Shown: positions 8,599-18,099 of the stretch, one piece after another
Numbering within the stretch: position 1 is the stretch's first letter
How the letters are laid out: the number at the start of each line of letters is the position of its first letter
NCBI GenBank assembly: GCA_023251755.1
Contig: JAHEYF010000018.1
Span: 1 to 44,126, forward strand
Source of the DNA: Bacteroidota bacterium
Lineage (GTDB): Bacteria; Bacteroidota; Bacteroidia; B-17B0; Aurantibacillaceae
DNA: 44,126 bases
Direction of reading: 5' to 3'
Notes under the pieces: generated by a model
Told to the model about the DNA's origin: nothing
The model's database searches: none
Seen by the model: the letters and a program-made list of their open reading frames with translations, nothing else
Made by a program: the position numbers and the translations under genes

Positions 8599-9279
8599 CT
8601 AGCCCGCGTTGGTATAAAACTCTTTCAGGTAAAAAGGTTCAAAATAAGCGATGTCTTCGAATTGTTTATGGAGGTAGGCTTCGTGTGCAAGGCCGGCCAT
8701 GTATTGCGAGGAAGGGTAAATTTCTTCAATAAATTGTGCCCGGGGATTTTTTTCCAGCAAAAAGCGGCATTTCAGCATTCCTTCCCCAAAAAAATAAACC
8801 ACTTGTTCTTTATTAAAATCTTTGACACTGTCCTCGTTCACAATTTTAGCTTCGGTTAATGTATGCTCGTTTAAAGCCCCGTCGTACATAGCACAATACA
8901 CTTCCATTCTTCTGGCATCCAACATAGGGCAATACAAAGCCGATGAGTCTTTGGTCTGTTGTATCGCCATAGAGGTCATGTTTTTCAAGGTGTTGATGGC
9001 AATCAGCGGAATGTTTAATCCATAACAAAGGCCTTTTGCAGTACTGGCTCCAATGCGCAGGCCGGTGTAGCTGCCGGGCCCTTTGCTCAAAGCAATGGCG
9101 TTCAATTGCTGAACAGATAATTTATGCTGTGCAAGGATCTCTTTAATAAATATGTGCAGGTTTTCGGCATGTGTAAAACCATTGTTGATCTCTTTCAAAG
9201 CAACAATTTCATTTCCTTTTGCAATGCTTACCGAACATACGGTGGTGGCGGTTTCAATATTTAAAATCAATGGGGCCAT
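8599..9279 (-). CDS. tsaB: tRNA threonylcarbamoyladenosine biosynthesis protein TsaB
   Basis: This 226-residue protein of the ASKHA fold begins ILNIETATTVCSVSIA and carries ALSKGPGSYTGLRIGAS, the hallmark TsaB segment. TsaB has no catalytic metal site of its own. It pairs with TsaD, and with TsaE, to transfer the threonylcarbamoyl group to A37 of ANN-decoding tRNAs in the cytoplasm. The length is normal and ATG 9279 gives a natural start. It sits downstream of, and on the same strand as, the tolC/adaptor genes, but with a 96-bp gap and no functional link. Confidence 0.96.
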   Translation of the reverse strand: MAPLILNIETATTVCSVSIAKGNEIVALKEINNGFTHAENLHIFIKEILAQHKLSVQQLNAIALSKGPGSYTGLRIGASTAKGLCYGLNIPLIAINTLKNMTSMAIQQTKDSSALYCPMLDARRMEVYCAMYDGALNEHTLTEAKIVNEDSVKDFNKEQVVYFFGEGMLKCRFLLEKNPRAQFIEEIYPSSQYMAGLAHEAYLHKQFEDIAYFEPFYLKEFYTNAG

Positions 9280-9375
9280 GCCTGAAAGGTTTTAGTAACG
9301 AGGCTAAAATAGAACATTTCAGGGAAAAAACAAATGCAATAAGTTGACAGTTTTTAGGCTTCGCGGACAGGCTTT

Positions 9376-10725
9376 TTACTTTTGTTCTTTAAACAATTTA
9401 TCCTTGTCTGTAATTTTTACAAGCGAACCTTCCTTCAGCTTTTTTGAAATGGCTGCATAAGGCCCGGAAACCACCTCGTCTTTTTCGCTTACACCGCTTA
9501 ATACCTCAATATAATCGTTGTTTTGTATACCGGTTTTAACCTCCACTTTTTTCACTTTCCCATCTTTCACAATAAAAACCACTTCCTTCGCTTTTACTTC
9601 TTCCTTTTTCACTTTTTCTTCCTGTTCGTTCTTTACCAACAGGTCTCCACCCTCTGCTTTTTTCTCCTGTTTTTCTTTTATTGCAGAAGAATCTATGCGT
9701 GTGGTAACCGATTGAATAGGTATAGAAAGTGCATGAGCAACCCGTTTGGTCTGAATTTCAACCGTGGCACTCATTCCGGGCCTGAAGGGGGCCGGGTTGT
9801 TTTCAGCAACCAGGTCTTTGTAAGATTCCTGTAAAATGCGGATTTTCACTGTGAAGTTCGTCACCTGATCGGCTGTTAAACCTGTGGTGTTGGCGCTGTT
9901 GGCCACTTCCGTTACAATGCCCTTGAACTGCCGCTCCCTGTATGCGTCTACTTCAATAAGCGTGGTATCGTGTTTTTTCACGCGTACAATATCATTTTCA
10001 TTGACCTCCACACTTACCTCCATTTCGTTGAGGTTGGCTAAACGCATAATTTCGGTTCCCTGCATGCTGTTTACACCCAAGACCCTTTCTCCTTTTTCAA
10101 CATTTAATTTTGATACCGTTCCGTCAACAGGGGCGTAAATCTGTGTTTTTGAAAGGTTTTCGCTGGCTTCTTTTAAGGAGGCCACACTGCTGCTGATGTT
10201 GAACTCTGCCCCCTTTACGACTTCTTCCGATCCCCTTTCCTGTGCCCTGGCACTTTCGTACTGGGCTTTGCTGGCATCAAATTCCTGTTGCGATATGGCG
10301 TTTTGTTCAAATAGTTTTTTATTCCTTGCAAACGAAGCTTCGGCATTGGTCAGGTTGGCTTTGGCCTGGTCGAGCTGGGCCTTGGTATTTTGTAAGCTTG
10401 CTTTTGAGCTGTTTACACCGGCATTTACCCGCTCAAGCGCCGATTCATAAATATCCGGTTTAATCCGGCACAACAGATCTCCTTTTTTAACCCGGTCGCC
10501 TTCTCTTACAAGCAGTTCAATTACCTCGCCCGACACATCGGAAGATATTTTAACCTCCACCTCGGGTTGTATTTTACCGTTGGCACTTACACTTTCAATG
10601 ATCTCCCGTTTTTGCGGATGCTCAACACTTACCGGAATGGATTCGTCGTTGCCACAGCTTTTTAAAACCAGGGCTCCTGCAACAACAAAAGTGCCGGCAA
10701 TTAAGAGGATGATAAGTCTTTTCAT
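9376..10725 (-). CDS. Periplasmic adaptor (HlyD/MacA/RND membrane fusion) of an efflux system
   Basis: The 449-residue protein starts with a hydrophobic N-terminal anchor; LKSC at 21-24 is lipobox-like, so lipidation is possible. A biotinyl-lipoyl-like half follows (SGEVIELLVREGDRVKKGDLL), then a long alpha-hairpin coiled coil of about residues 90-190 rich in Ala/Lys/Gln. The second lipoyl half (YAPVDGTVSKLNVEKGERV) and a beta-barrel domain complete it. A Lys/Glu-rich insert (EEKVKKEEVKAKE) interrupts the C-terminal part. Such adaptors bridge an inner-membrane ABC or RND pump to TolC. ATG 10725 is used; a start at 10788 would overlap tolC by 35 bp and has no signal. It is 28 bp after tolC, so the two are co-transcribed. 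No pump gene is in the window. Confidence 0.9.
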   Translation of the reverse strand: MKRLIILLIAGTFVVAGALVLKSCGNDESIPVSVEHPQKREIIESVSANGKIQPEVEVKISSDVSGEVIELLVREGDRVKKGDLLCRIKPDIYESALERVNAGVNSSKASLQNTKAQLDQAKANLTNAEASFARNKKLFEQNAISQQEFDASKAQYESARAQERGSEEVVKGAEFNISSSVASLKEASENLSKTQIYAPVDGTVSKLNVEKGERVLGVNSMQGTEIMRLANLNEMEVSVEVNENDIVRVKKHDTTLIEVDAYRERQFKGIVTEVANSANTTGLTADQVTNFTVKIRILQESYKDLVAENNPAPFRPGMSATVEIQTKRVAHALSIPIQSVTTRIDSSAIKEKQEKKAEGGDLLVKNEQEEKVKKEEVKAKEVVFIVKDGKVKKVEVKTGIQNNDYIEVLSGVSEKDEVVSGPYAAISKKLKEGSLVKITDKDKLFKEQK

Positions 10726-10753
10726 TTTTTTTAATTCTCTATGTTTAATAAAA

Positions 10754-12166
10754 TTAAAAAGCCAATGGTTTTCCCTGGTAAAAGTCAAGTACTTTTAGTT
10801 TAAACACATAATCGAACTTCGCATTTAACATGTCTGCCTGCGATTTTAGCAAACGGTTTTTGGCCGAATTAAAATCAAAAGCGCTGATAGCCCCCACATT
10901 AAATTTTTGCTGGGTGTAATTAAAGGCTTCCTCCGCAGCACTCAGTGCCGATTTGGCCGCCGCAAATTTATTTAACGAAGCCTGCGCATCGGCATAAGCC
11001 TGTGCAATGGTTTTGTACAATTGTTGTTTCCGTAAATCATACGTGTACTTGGCATTCAGCATTTGCAATTTCGCTGTTTTTATAGCCGTGTAATTTTGCA
11101 GGCCGTTAAACAAAGGAATGGAAAGTGTAAAGCCTATACTTTTGTTCACATTGTCTTTAAACTGATCGGCAAAGGCTTTGGGCCGGGTAAGGGCTTCAAA
11201 ATTGGGGGCATAAACCGTGTCGAAGGCGGAGGTATAACCAATGGGGCTATTGCCCACATACTGGGTACCTGTTACCTCTTTTGCCAAACCCGAATAACCC
11301 GTACCAATAGACCCACTTAAGGACAAGGTGGGGCTTACCCTTCCACGCGCCGCGGCCAGGCCTTTTTCGGAGCCCATCATCGAGTATTCCGCGCTTTTAA
11401 TGTTGTGCTGGTTCTTTAAAGCAGTCTGGTAAATATCACTTACATTTTTATTGAGTAAATCCCCTGAGGCAACATCTAAGTCGGGCTTTTCAATATCAAA
11501 ATTATTGAGTGAATCCAGGTTCAGCAATTGTTTAAGGCCGAGCAGAGAGAGGTTGTAATTGTTTTGTGTAGAAGTAAAAGTATATTCATCATTGGCCAGC
11601 TGGGCTTTAATATCAAAGGCCGTGCTTTTGGCCACACTTCCCGCCTCCACTAATTTTTGCGTCCTTTCCAACTGTTGTGCAGTAATTTTAACCTGAAATT
11701 CGGCTACTTTCATCAGCTCGCGGTTGTACACCACCTGTAAAAAGGAAGTGGTTACATTCAGAGACAAATCGTTTTTCTGCTGCTCAAAATTTTCTTTGCT
11801 GGCCAGGTAGCTGTACTGGTTTTGTTTTATGCTGTTGTACTGCGACATCCCGCTCCACAAGGTAACCTGACTCGAAATATAAAAGTTTTGCGACAATACA
11901 TTGCTGTTGGCAAAGGTGTTGGTATAGCGGTCGATGGTGCGGCCAATGTTGTAGGTGTGGTTGGCCCCTGCATTCAGCGAGGGCAGGCGTGCGGCAATAC
12001 TCTGCTCATAATTGAGTTCGCTGATCTGGCTTGTTATATCGGCTTGTTTAAGGCTGATGTTGTGTTTAAGCGCATGCTCCACACATTGCTGAAGTGTCCA
12101 GTTGCTTTGAGCGTTAAGCCCCGATAAAATAAAAAGGCTTAAAAAGGCAAGGTTGAATTTGTTCAT
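10754..12166 (-). CDS. TolC-family outer-membrane efflux protein
   Basis: This 470-residue protein has a signal peptide ending near GLNAQ. It shows the two-fold repeated TolC architecture: ALKHNISLKQADI with long helices in the first half, and ALKNQHNIKSAEYSM and further helices in the second, each with beta-strand segments for the outer-membrane barrel. In Bacteroidota these channels are the exit duct of type I secretion and drug efflux systems. It is the first gene of a two-gene unit with the adaptor and has a promoter box 21 bp upstream. It is divergent from the MORN-repeat gene. Confidence 0.93.
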   Translation of the reverse strand: MNKFNLAFLSLFILSGLNAQSNWTLQQCVEHALKHNISLKQADITSQISELNYEQSIAARLPSLNAGANHTYNIGRTIDRYTNTFANSNVLSQNFYISSQVTLWSGMSQYNSIKQNQYSYLASKENFEQQKNDLSLNVTTSFLQVVYNRELMKVAEFQVKITAQQLERTQKLVEAGSVAKSTAFDIKAQLANDEYTFTSTQNNYNLSLLGLKQLLNLDSLNNFDIEKPDLDVASGDLLNKNVSDIYQTALKNQHNIKSAEYSMMGSEKGLAAARGRVSPTLSLSGSIGTGYSGLAKEVTGTQYVGNSPIGYTSAFDTVYAPNFEALTRPKAFADQFKDNVNKSIGFTLSIPLFNGLQNYTAIKTAKLQMLNAKYTYDLRKQQLYKTIAQAYADAQASLNKFAAAKSALSAAEEAFNYTQQKFNVGAISAFDFNSAKNRLLKSQADMLNAKFDYVFKLKVLDFYQGKPLAF

Positions 12167-12186
12167 GTTCCGGTTTTGAAGGCATA

Positions 12187-12194
12187 CAAAAGTA
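12187..12194 (-). promoter_or_regulatory. Promoter -7 box for tolC-adaptor unit
   Basis: On the reverse strand this reads TACTTTTG, an exact TAnnTTTG box. The expected transcript start is near 12183, giving a leader of about 17 bases before the tolC ATG at 12166. I see no clear -33 TTTG. Confidence 0.5.
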
Positions 12195-12339
12195 ATAAGA
12201 ATAATGAACCACTTTAAAACTTTACAAGTTCGGGTCTATTTTAGGCTAAATGGCAAAGAATGGGTTTTGAGATGAAACTTTGTTTATTTCTTCGAGATAA
12301 AATTTACTGTTACTATTCGCAGATATGGTGTTATACAGG

Positions 12340-12347
12340 TACTTTTG
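12340..12347 (+). promoter_or_regulatory. Promoter -7 box for the MORN-repeat gene, implying a near-leaderless transcript
   Basis: TACTTTTG is an exact TAnnTTTG box, with TTCG 20 bases upstream as a weak -33 element. If the start lies 4 bases after the box, it coincides with the ATG at 12351, so the mRNA would have no or almost no leader. Confidence 0.5.
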
Positions 12348-12350
12348 TAC

Positions 12351-14090
12351 ATGCTAAATTCACGTTTTTATACCGGCACCCTGTTTCTGCTGCTTTCTGT
12401 AGCCGCCTTTGCGCAACCCAAATACGAATTCTGGGACGAAGAAAAAAAGAACATCAAATCGGAAGAGAATTTTTTGAAAGGAACCCCGCATGGAAAAACC
12501 GCCAGTTATTATAAAAACGGGAAGCCTGCCAAATTAGGCTGGTACCGTTTTGGCAAACAGGACAGCACCTGGAAATATTATTATGAAGATGGTGCTGTTA
12601 AAGCAGTTGAAAGCTATTCAAAAGGATTTAAACATGGTAAAAACAGGTATTATTACAAAGACGGGAAAGCGGCGCAGGAAACTGTTTTTAATATTGATAA
12701 ACCGGATAGCGTATGGACAGCCTGGTTCGAGAATGGGAATGTAAAAAGCCGCGAACGTTTTAAACTCGGAAAAGGCGAGGGTACCTGGGAATATTATTAC
12801 GAAAATGGGAAGCCTGAAAGCGCAGGGGTTTTTGTGAACAGTGAAAAAGACGGGGCTTTTACACATTATTACAGCACTGGTAAAATGGAATCGCAGGGTA
12901 CTTATTGCAAAGGCAAAACCTGCGGACAATGGAAGGAATTTTACGAAGATGGCAAACCAAAAACAGAAAAGGAATACAAAGACGGCAGCATTTATATCTG
13001 GAGCTTATGGAGTACCACGGGCGAACAACTCATAAAAAACGGAGCCGGAACTTTAACAATTACTTATAACAACAACAAGGTAAAAGCCTACGGGCCATAC
13101 ACGGGCGGACTTGCAAACGGGGAGTGGTTTTATTTTTATGCCAGCGGGGAATTGGATTACCAGGGCTTTTATAAAAACGGAAAACTCGAAGGACACTATA
13201 CTTCCTATTTCGACAGTAAAAAAGTAAAGTCGGAAGGCGAGTATGTGAACGATAAAAAAGAAGGGCTTTGGAAATTTTACACCAAAGAGGGGAAAACAGA
13301 AATGGAAGGAAGCTTTGTAAATGGCTTGCGCAGCGGCACCTGGACTTACTGGTACGACAATGGAAAAAAAGAAACCGAAGGAAATTTTAACAACGACAAA
13401 GAAAACGGGCTTTGGAAATTCTGGTACAAAGGCGGCGAAGCCTGGAAACAGGGAACTTTTGACAATGGGAGGAAGCAGGGGCAATGGACAACCTGGTTTG
13501 AGAACGGTAAAAAATTACAGGAAGGAAATTATGTAAATGGCCAGGAAGATGGCGAATGGCTGGCCTGGTTCGAAAACGGGCAGCTAAAAGACAAAGGGTT
13601 TTTTACCAAAGGCGAACTGAATGGCAATTGGGAAGGCTGGTACATGAATGGAAAATCCAATTACAAAGGCACCTACATCAATGGTAAAAAAAACGGGGAA
13701 TGGAATTATTGGTTTGAAAAAACAGGCAAGCCCCGCGAAATTTCAAATTATGTAATGGGTTTAAGGCATGGAAAATACATGCAGTGGAGAGAAAGCGGAT
13801 TTGTAGACACCGAAGGAAAATACCGCCGCGCAAAACAAAACGGACTCTGGAAATACTACTACGAAACCGGTGGTCTGATGAAAACACAAAACTTTAAAAA
13901 AGGACGCCTGAGCGGGAAATCTGTTTCATACAACCAAAACAATACCCTGCAAAGTGTGATGAATTACAAAGTGGTGAACGATAAACGCAAAGGTAAACTG
14001 CAAAGCGTTCCGCACGGTGACTGGATTTTTTATGATAAAAACGGTTCCGAAACAAATCGCATTACGTATAAGGAGGGTAAGAAACAGTAG
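12351..14090 (+). CDS. Secreted protein of about 22 tandem MORN/YwqK-type repeats
   Basis: The 579-residue protein has a signal peptide (TLFLLLSVAAFAQ). Nearly its whole length is then a tandem array of repeats of about 23 residues with the pattern G-x-W-x-x-[YW]-[YF]-x-x-G-K-x-x-x-x-G-x-[YF]-x-x-G. Examples are GTWTYWYDNGKKETEGNF, GLWKFWYKGGEAWKQGTF and GEWLAWFENGQLKDKGFF. I count about 22 units, with one degenerate unit in the middle (SLWSTTGEQLI). This is the MORN_2/YwqK family, a beta-hairpin repeat solenoid of uncertain role often annotated as an antitoxin-like repeat. There is no T9SS sorting tail, so the periplasm or outer surface is likely. ATG 12351 is chosen over a TTG two codons upstream. 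Confidence 0.9.
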   Translation: MLNSRFYTGTLFLLLSVAAFAQPKYEFWDEEKKNIKSEENFLKGTPHGKTASYYKNGKPAKLGWYRFGKQDSTWKYYYEDGAVKAVESYSKGFKHGKNRYYYKDGKAAQETVFNIDKPDSVWTAWFENGNVKSRERFKLGKGEGTWEYYYENGKPESAGVFVNSEKDGAFTHYYSTGKMESQGTYCKGKTCGQWKEFYEDGKPKTEKEYKDGSIYIWSLWSTTGEQLIKNGAGTLTITYNNNKVKAYGPYTGGLANGEWFYFYASGELDYQGFYKNGKLEGHYTSYFDSKKVKSEGEYVNDKKEGLWKFYTKEGKTEMEGSFVNGLRSGTWTYWYDNGKKETEGNFNNDKENGLWKFWYKGGEAWKQGTFDNGRKQGQWTTWFENGKKLQEGNYVNGQEDGEWLAWFENGQLKDKGFFTKGELNGNWEGWYMNGKSNYKGTYINGKKNGEWNYWFEKTGKPREISNYVMGLRHGKYMQWRESGFVDTEGKYRRAKQNGLWKYYYETGGLMKTQNFKKGRLSGKSVSYNQNNTLQSVMNYKVVNDKRKGKLQSVPHGDWIFYDKNGSETNRITYKEGKKQ

Positions 14091-14096
14091 ATCATT

Positions 14097-14165
14097 AGTT
14101 CGTTTGTTTATTCGTTCTTTCGTTCACCTGTTTTGAACATATAAACGAATAAACAAATGAACTGT
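14097..14165. repeat. Dispersed palindromic repeat, copy C
   Basis: GTTTATTCGTT (14106-14116) and AACGAATAAAC (14144-14154) form a perfect 11-bp inverted repeat with a 27-nt loop. The right arm is part of the 22-nt stretch identical to copy A. It lies between the MORN-repeat gene and ybeY, which point the same way. Confidence 0.8.
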
Positions 14166-14175
14166 TTAACTCAAT

Positions 14176-14595
14176 ATGATAACATTCCACAACCAGGGTT
14201 CAGCTTTTCAGCCGCGTAAAAAGAGCCTGCTCCGTAAATGGATCAATACCGTTGCAGCACAGGAACAATGCAGCGCAGGAAACATCAATTATATATTTTG
14301 TAACGACGAGGAATTATTAAAAATCAACATTCAATACCTCCATCATAAAACCCTTACCGACATCATCACCTTCGATTACAGCGAAAACAAAACCATTGCA
14401 GGCGATATTTTTATCAGCATTGAAAGAGTAACTGAAAATGCACAAAAGTATTCCACCGGGTTTGACGATGAATTGCACCGGGTACTTATTCACGGGGTAC
14501 TTCACCTCTGCGGTTACAAAGATAAAACCGGGCCCCAGGAAAAAATAATGCGAAAAAAAGAAAACGCAGCCTTAAACCTGCTCAACAGCCTTTGA
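14176..14595 (+). CDS. ybeY: Endoribonuclease YbeY (rRNA maturation factor)
   Basis: This 139-residue protein matches the family. LTDIITFDYSE and GDIFIS precede the zinc motif HGVLHLCGYKDKT. In E. coli the motif is H-x3-H-x5-H. Here the first two histidines are present, but the third ligand position is not a histidine, a variant I believe is common in Bacteroidota. YbeY is a single-strand endoribonuclease acting in 16S rRNA 3' end processing and ribosome quality control. ATG 14176 follows repeat copy C. The gene stands alone. Confidence 0.94.
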   Translation: MITFHNQGSAFQPRKKSLLRKWINTVAAQEQCSAGNINYIFCNDEELLKINIQYLHHKTLTDIITFDYSENKTIAGDIFISIERVTENAQKYSTGFDDELHRVLIHGVLHLCGYKDKTGPQEKIMRKKENAALNLLNSL

Positions 14596-14969
14596 TATAG
14601 AATTTTATTTCCAATTCTCCTCCTGGCTTCTATTAACATTAAACACTAAATCCATTTAGGTTTTTAAAAGGCCTGTAAATTATTTTTTCAGCTCGATAAA
14701 CGGGTAAAAATACTCTATGAAAAAAATGGCTGTTTTTATTTATTCGGTAGTTTAGTGGTGCGTAAACACGATAAATTACGCCAATCTTTCGATAATTAAA
14801 TGCAACCGGATATGATTATTGTACGTATAATTAACCATAAGAACGGCGAAGTTGGAAGAAAAAAGAGATGTGTATACCTTCAGGGTAAACAAACAAAACC
14901 AGAGCAATCTGCTATGTTTTATAAATAGGAAAATTGTTCCGCTCCCCTTCGTTAACACAGTACAATATA
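14596..14969 (+). other. Intergenic region upstream of the T9SS protein
   Basis: I see no convincing gene in these 374 bases. CTAAA-TCCA-TTTAG (14646-14659) followed by GTTTTT could be a weak terminator for ybeY. The remainder is AT-rich and presumably holds the promoter and leader of the large surface protein. I found no exact TAnnTTTG box there. Confidence 0.4.
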
Positions 14970-17900
14970 ATGAATACATCTACCAATACAAAGCATTTAA
15001 CCGTAAAAACACTGGCTGTGTTTTTATTGCTTGTATTCTCTTTTTCTTCTAAAGCATTAACCACAAAAACCTGGACAGGTTCCACCAACAGCGATTTTAA
15101 TACAGCCGGTAACTGGAGCCCTGCAACAGTGCCTTCGTCCAGCGATAGTATAGTGATAGCGGTTACATCCGGTAAAAATATTACATTAAGCGGCAATATT
15201 ACCGTAGGGGCTTTGTACCTCTATGCCAACAACACCGGTATTACAGTATACTTAGACTGTGTAACCTACCTTTTAACCATCAACGGGAATTTACACTTGA
15301 AATCCGGATCTTCAAGCTATGCCTACCTTGACGTAGGTTCTTCCGCAGGGGGTGTTACTGTTGGCCGTCATACTTTTATTGACGACGGAGGAAGTTACAT
15401 TAGTGCTGTGTATGGAAATACAACCGGCCCCGGGGTTTTTAAATTAAAAGGCAACCTTACGCTGGGCTATTATGCTCAAACCTTTGCAGATACTGAACCA
15501 GACATCACTTTTGACGGTACCGGTACACAAACGGTTACTGCAAACGATGGGGACTCTTATTTTTTCTCGGAAGATATGATAATAGGAAGTACAAACAACC
15601 CTACAGTGGTTTTAACAGGTACCTATTCCAGCGGTTTTGGGGTATATTATGGAAATGCGAATATTAACGGGTCTTCTATTTTAGACCTTGCTTCAAACGA
15701 ATTGGACGCTTTTAGTTCTACCGGAACAATAACTATTGCTTCGGGTGCAACAATCAAAATAGGTGGATCTGGTGATTTTCCATCCTATTCATCAAGGTCC
15801 TTAAATGCCGCAAGTAATGTGTATTTTAACGGAACTTCACAAACAGTAAATGCAATAACTTATGGTAACCTTTATCTGCAAGGCAGCGGAACAAAAACAA
15901 GCAGCTCCAGTCCTACCATTGCAGGTAATTTAACCTTAGACGGTACTGCCACCTATAACCTGAATGCCTCATCAACTGTGAGCGGAAACTTAGTATTGAA
16001 CGGAGCGAACACCATGACAAAATCGAGTTCGGGTAGTTTAACCGTTAGCGGTAACCTGACACTCAACAGTTCTTCCATTTTAAATGCAAGTGGTTCGGTA
16101 TCGGTTACCGGAACAACCAGTTTAAACAGCACTTCAACATTTAATGTGTACGCCTCTTCAACCCTTGGCGGGGCGGTAACATTAGCCGGTACTTCCGTGC
16201 TGGACGCCGATGCAGCCATTGATTTCAACAGTAGTTTAACGATGGGCAGCGGCACTATATTTTATGGAGGAACGATTACCCATACAATGGCCGGAAGCTG
16301 GACGAATAACGGTGGTTCTTTTGAAGAGGAAACATGTAGAATCACCTTCGACGGAAGCTCTTCCGCAACTATCACTTCTTCAGCAACAATCAGCGGAGCT
16401 TCATCTGCTTTATGGACCGAAGGTTTTGAAAACAGCGGTAGCATGCCTACAGGATGGAACAAAGCAGTAGTAACCGATAACGGAACCGACCCCGCCATTA
16501 CTTTTGTTACTTCAAGTAATCATCCCTCAGGCTTCAGCCCTTCTGCAGGCTCTTATTTTGTAAAGTTCAATTCTTACGATGCTACAAGTGGGGGACAAAT
16601 AAGGCTCTACCAGACTTCCAGTACCTCTACCGTTGGAAAAACCGGCCTGAGTGTTGGTTTTGCATGGACCATGGACAATGGTTACTCCGGTCAGAATGAT
16701 TATGTGACGGTGCAGTATTCCACCAATGGCTCCAGCTGGACCAGCGTATCATCTGTATACAGATATGCATCATCAAATGCCTGGACCACTCAATCAGTTA
16801 CTTTGCCCGCCGGTGCCGAGAACCAATCCACCCTGTACATTGCCTTTTTATTTAATTCACTTTATGGGAATGATTGTTATATGGACGCGGTTACTTTAAG
16901 TGAAGCCACGAACTCTTCTACCGGTGAAACCTTTAATAATTTTACCATCAATAAATCAGGTGGTGCCGGTATCAGCCTTTCATCGGATGCCATGATAACT
17001 TCCGGTATTACTTTAACGGCAGGTATCCTCACCACAACTTCTTCCGACCCTTTGATATTTGACGAAGATGCAACAGCATCCAGCACCAGCAGTTCGAGCC
17101 ACGTATCGGGTTATATTGCAAAAAGAACAAACTCTACCACCAAATTCACCTTCCCCTGTGGCGACGGTACCAATTACAGGGCAATGGCTGTAACGCCTTC
17201 AAGCACGTCGGCAACTACCTGGACAGCCAAATACTTTAATACCGGTTATGCCGATTATACCATTACCGGCGCAACAATTGACCACGTATCAAAAGTGGAG
17301 TACTGGACCTTAGACAGAAGTGGTGCTGCCAATTCCACCATCGAACTTTCATGGAATACAGCCAGCCAGGCCGATGCCAATTACACCGATTTAATTGTGG
17401 CCCACTACAACGGCAGCGACTGGGAATACGCCGGCGGAACAGGGCATTCGGGAAGCTCATCTTCAGGTACACTTTCTTCCAGTTCGGCCTGGAGCAGCTA
17501 CAGTCCTTTTACCCTGGGTTCCAGAACCGCAAACAACCCCCTGCCTGTAAACATGGTTTCGTTTGAAACAAGTTGTAAAACACCCAATGTAGAGATCAGC
17601 TGGCTTACTTCTTCGGAAACAAACAACGATTATTATTTACTTGAAAAATCGCAGGACGGAGTGAATTATTACCCGGTTGCTGTGGTGGACGGAGTGGGAA
17701 ATGCATCCGAAAAAACAAGCTACTCCGTTACAGATCACGCGCCCTATTCAACAGCCTATTACCGCCTTAAACAGGTTGACTTTGACGGAAAAACTAAATT
17801 TTTTGGCCCCATCTATTCCGATTGTTCTTTAACTACTGAATTGAATATTTTTCCCAACAAAACAGAAGATGTTTTAATTATTTCGGGAATAACCTCAACA

Positions 17901-18080
17901 TCCACCGAAAAATATTTGTTGCAGGTGTTTGATGTAACAGGGCAATTGGTGTATACGGCTGAATTGGTACCAAACGGACAGGACCTGGTGAAGGTGCATT
18001 TATCCGGAATTAGCAGCGGGATTTACCTGATCAGCCTTACCTCGGGGACTAAAAACAAGGTGAAAAAAATAAACTGGTAG
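14970..18080 (+). CDS. Large T9SS-secreted surface protein with beta-strand repeats
   Basis: The 1036-residue protein has a signal peptide (LAVFLLLVFSFSSKA). An N-terminal segment starting TKTWTGSTNSDFNTAGNW, common at the start of Bacteroidota surface proteins, leads into a long Ser/Thr/Asn-rich stretch of short beta-strand repeats (GNLTLDGTATYNL, GNLVLNGANTM, GNLTLNSSSILN). At about 480-640 there is a choice-of-anchor J/MAM-like jelly roll (LWTEGFENSGSMPTGW). The region near 853 (LPVNMVSFE) precedes a C-terminal type A sorting domain (NIFPNKTED ... SSGIYLISL ... KKINW) recognised by the T9SS. It is probably exported and anchored at the cell surface as an adhesin or matrix component. ATG 14970 is chosen because the upstream TTG (14934) would delay the signal peptide. 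Confidence 0.9.
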   Translation: MNTSTNTKHLTVKTLAVFLLLVFSFSSKALTTKTWTGSTNSDFNTAGNWSPATVPSSSDSIVIAVTSGKNITLSGNITVGALYLYANNTGITVYLDCVTYLLTINGNLHLKSGSSSYAYLDVGSSAGGVTVGRHTFIDDGGSYISAVYGNTTGPGVFKLKGNLTLGYYAQTFADTEPDITFDGTGTQTVTANDGDSYFFSEDMIIGSTNNPTVVLTGTYSSGFGVYYGNANINGSSILDLASNELDAFSSTGTITIASGATIKIGGSGDFPSYSSRSLNAASNVYFNGTSQTVNAITYGNLYLQGSGTKTSSSSPTIAGNLTLDGTATYNLNASSTVSGNLVLNGANTMTKSSSGSLTVSGNLTLNSSSILNASGSVSVTGTTSLNSTSTFNVYASSTLGGAVTLAGTSVLDADAAIDFNSSLTMGSGTIFYGGTITHTMAGSWTNNGGSFEEETCRITFDGSSSATITSSATISGASSALWTEGFENSGSMPTGWNKAVVTDNGTDPAITFVTSSNHPSGFSPSAGSYFVKFNSYDATSGGQIRLYQTSSTSTVGKTGLSVGFAWTMDNGYSGQNDYVTVQYSTNGSSWTSVSSVYRYASSNAWTTQSVTLPAGAENQSTLYIAFLFNSLYGNDCYMDAVTLSEATNSSTGETFNNFTINKSGGAGISLSSDAMITSGITLTAGILTTTSSDPLIFDEDATASSTSSSSHVSGYIAKRTNSTTKFTFPCGDGTNYRAMAVTPSSTSATTWTAKYFNTGYADYTITGATIDHVSKVEYWTLDRSGAANSTIELSWNTASQADANYTDLIVAHYNGSDWEYAGGTGHSGSSSSGTLSSSSAWSSYSPFTLGSRTANNPLPVNMVSFETSCKTPNVEISWLTSSETNNDYYLLEKSQDGVNYYPVAVVDGVGNASEKTSYSVTDHAPYSTAYYRLKQVDFDGKTKFFGPIYSDCSLTTELNIFPNKTEDVLIISGITSTSTEKYLLQVFDVTGQLVYTAELVPNGQDLVKVHLSGISSGIYLISLTSGTKNKVKKINW

Positions 18081-18099
18081 TAGTTAAAAGTATAGTTTA

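Noticed and set aside
12260..12514. ORF of 84 residues overlapping the start of the MORN-repeat gene
   Set aside because: It is out of frame with the repeat gene, has no recognisable features, and covers that gene's promoter and signal peptide.
14176..14595. YbeY missing its third zinc histidine as a defective enzyme
   Set aside because: The replacement by a YKDKT-type sequence is, to my knowledge, common in Bacteroidota YbeY proteins, so it is not evidence of decay.
15953..17086. Several reverse-strand ORFs within the T9SS gene
   Set aside because: They arise from the low-complexity Ser/Thr/Gly-rich coding sequence on the other strand and have no protein-like features.
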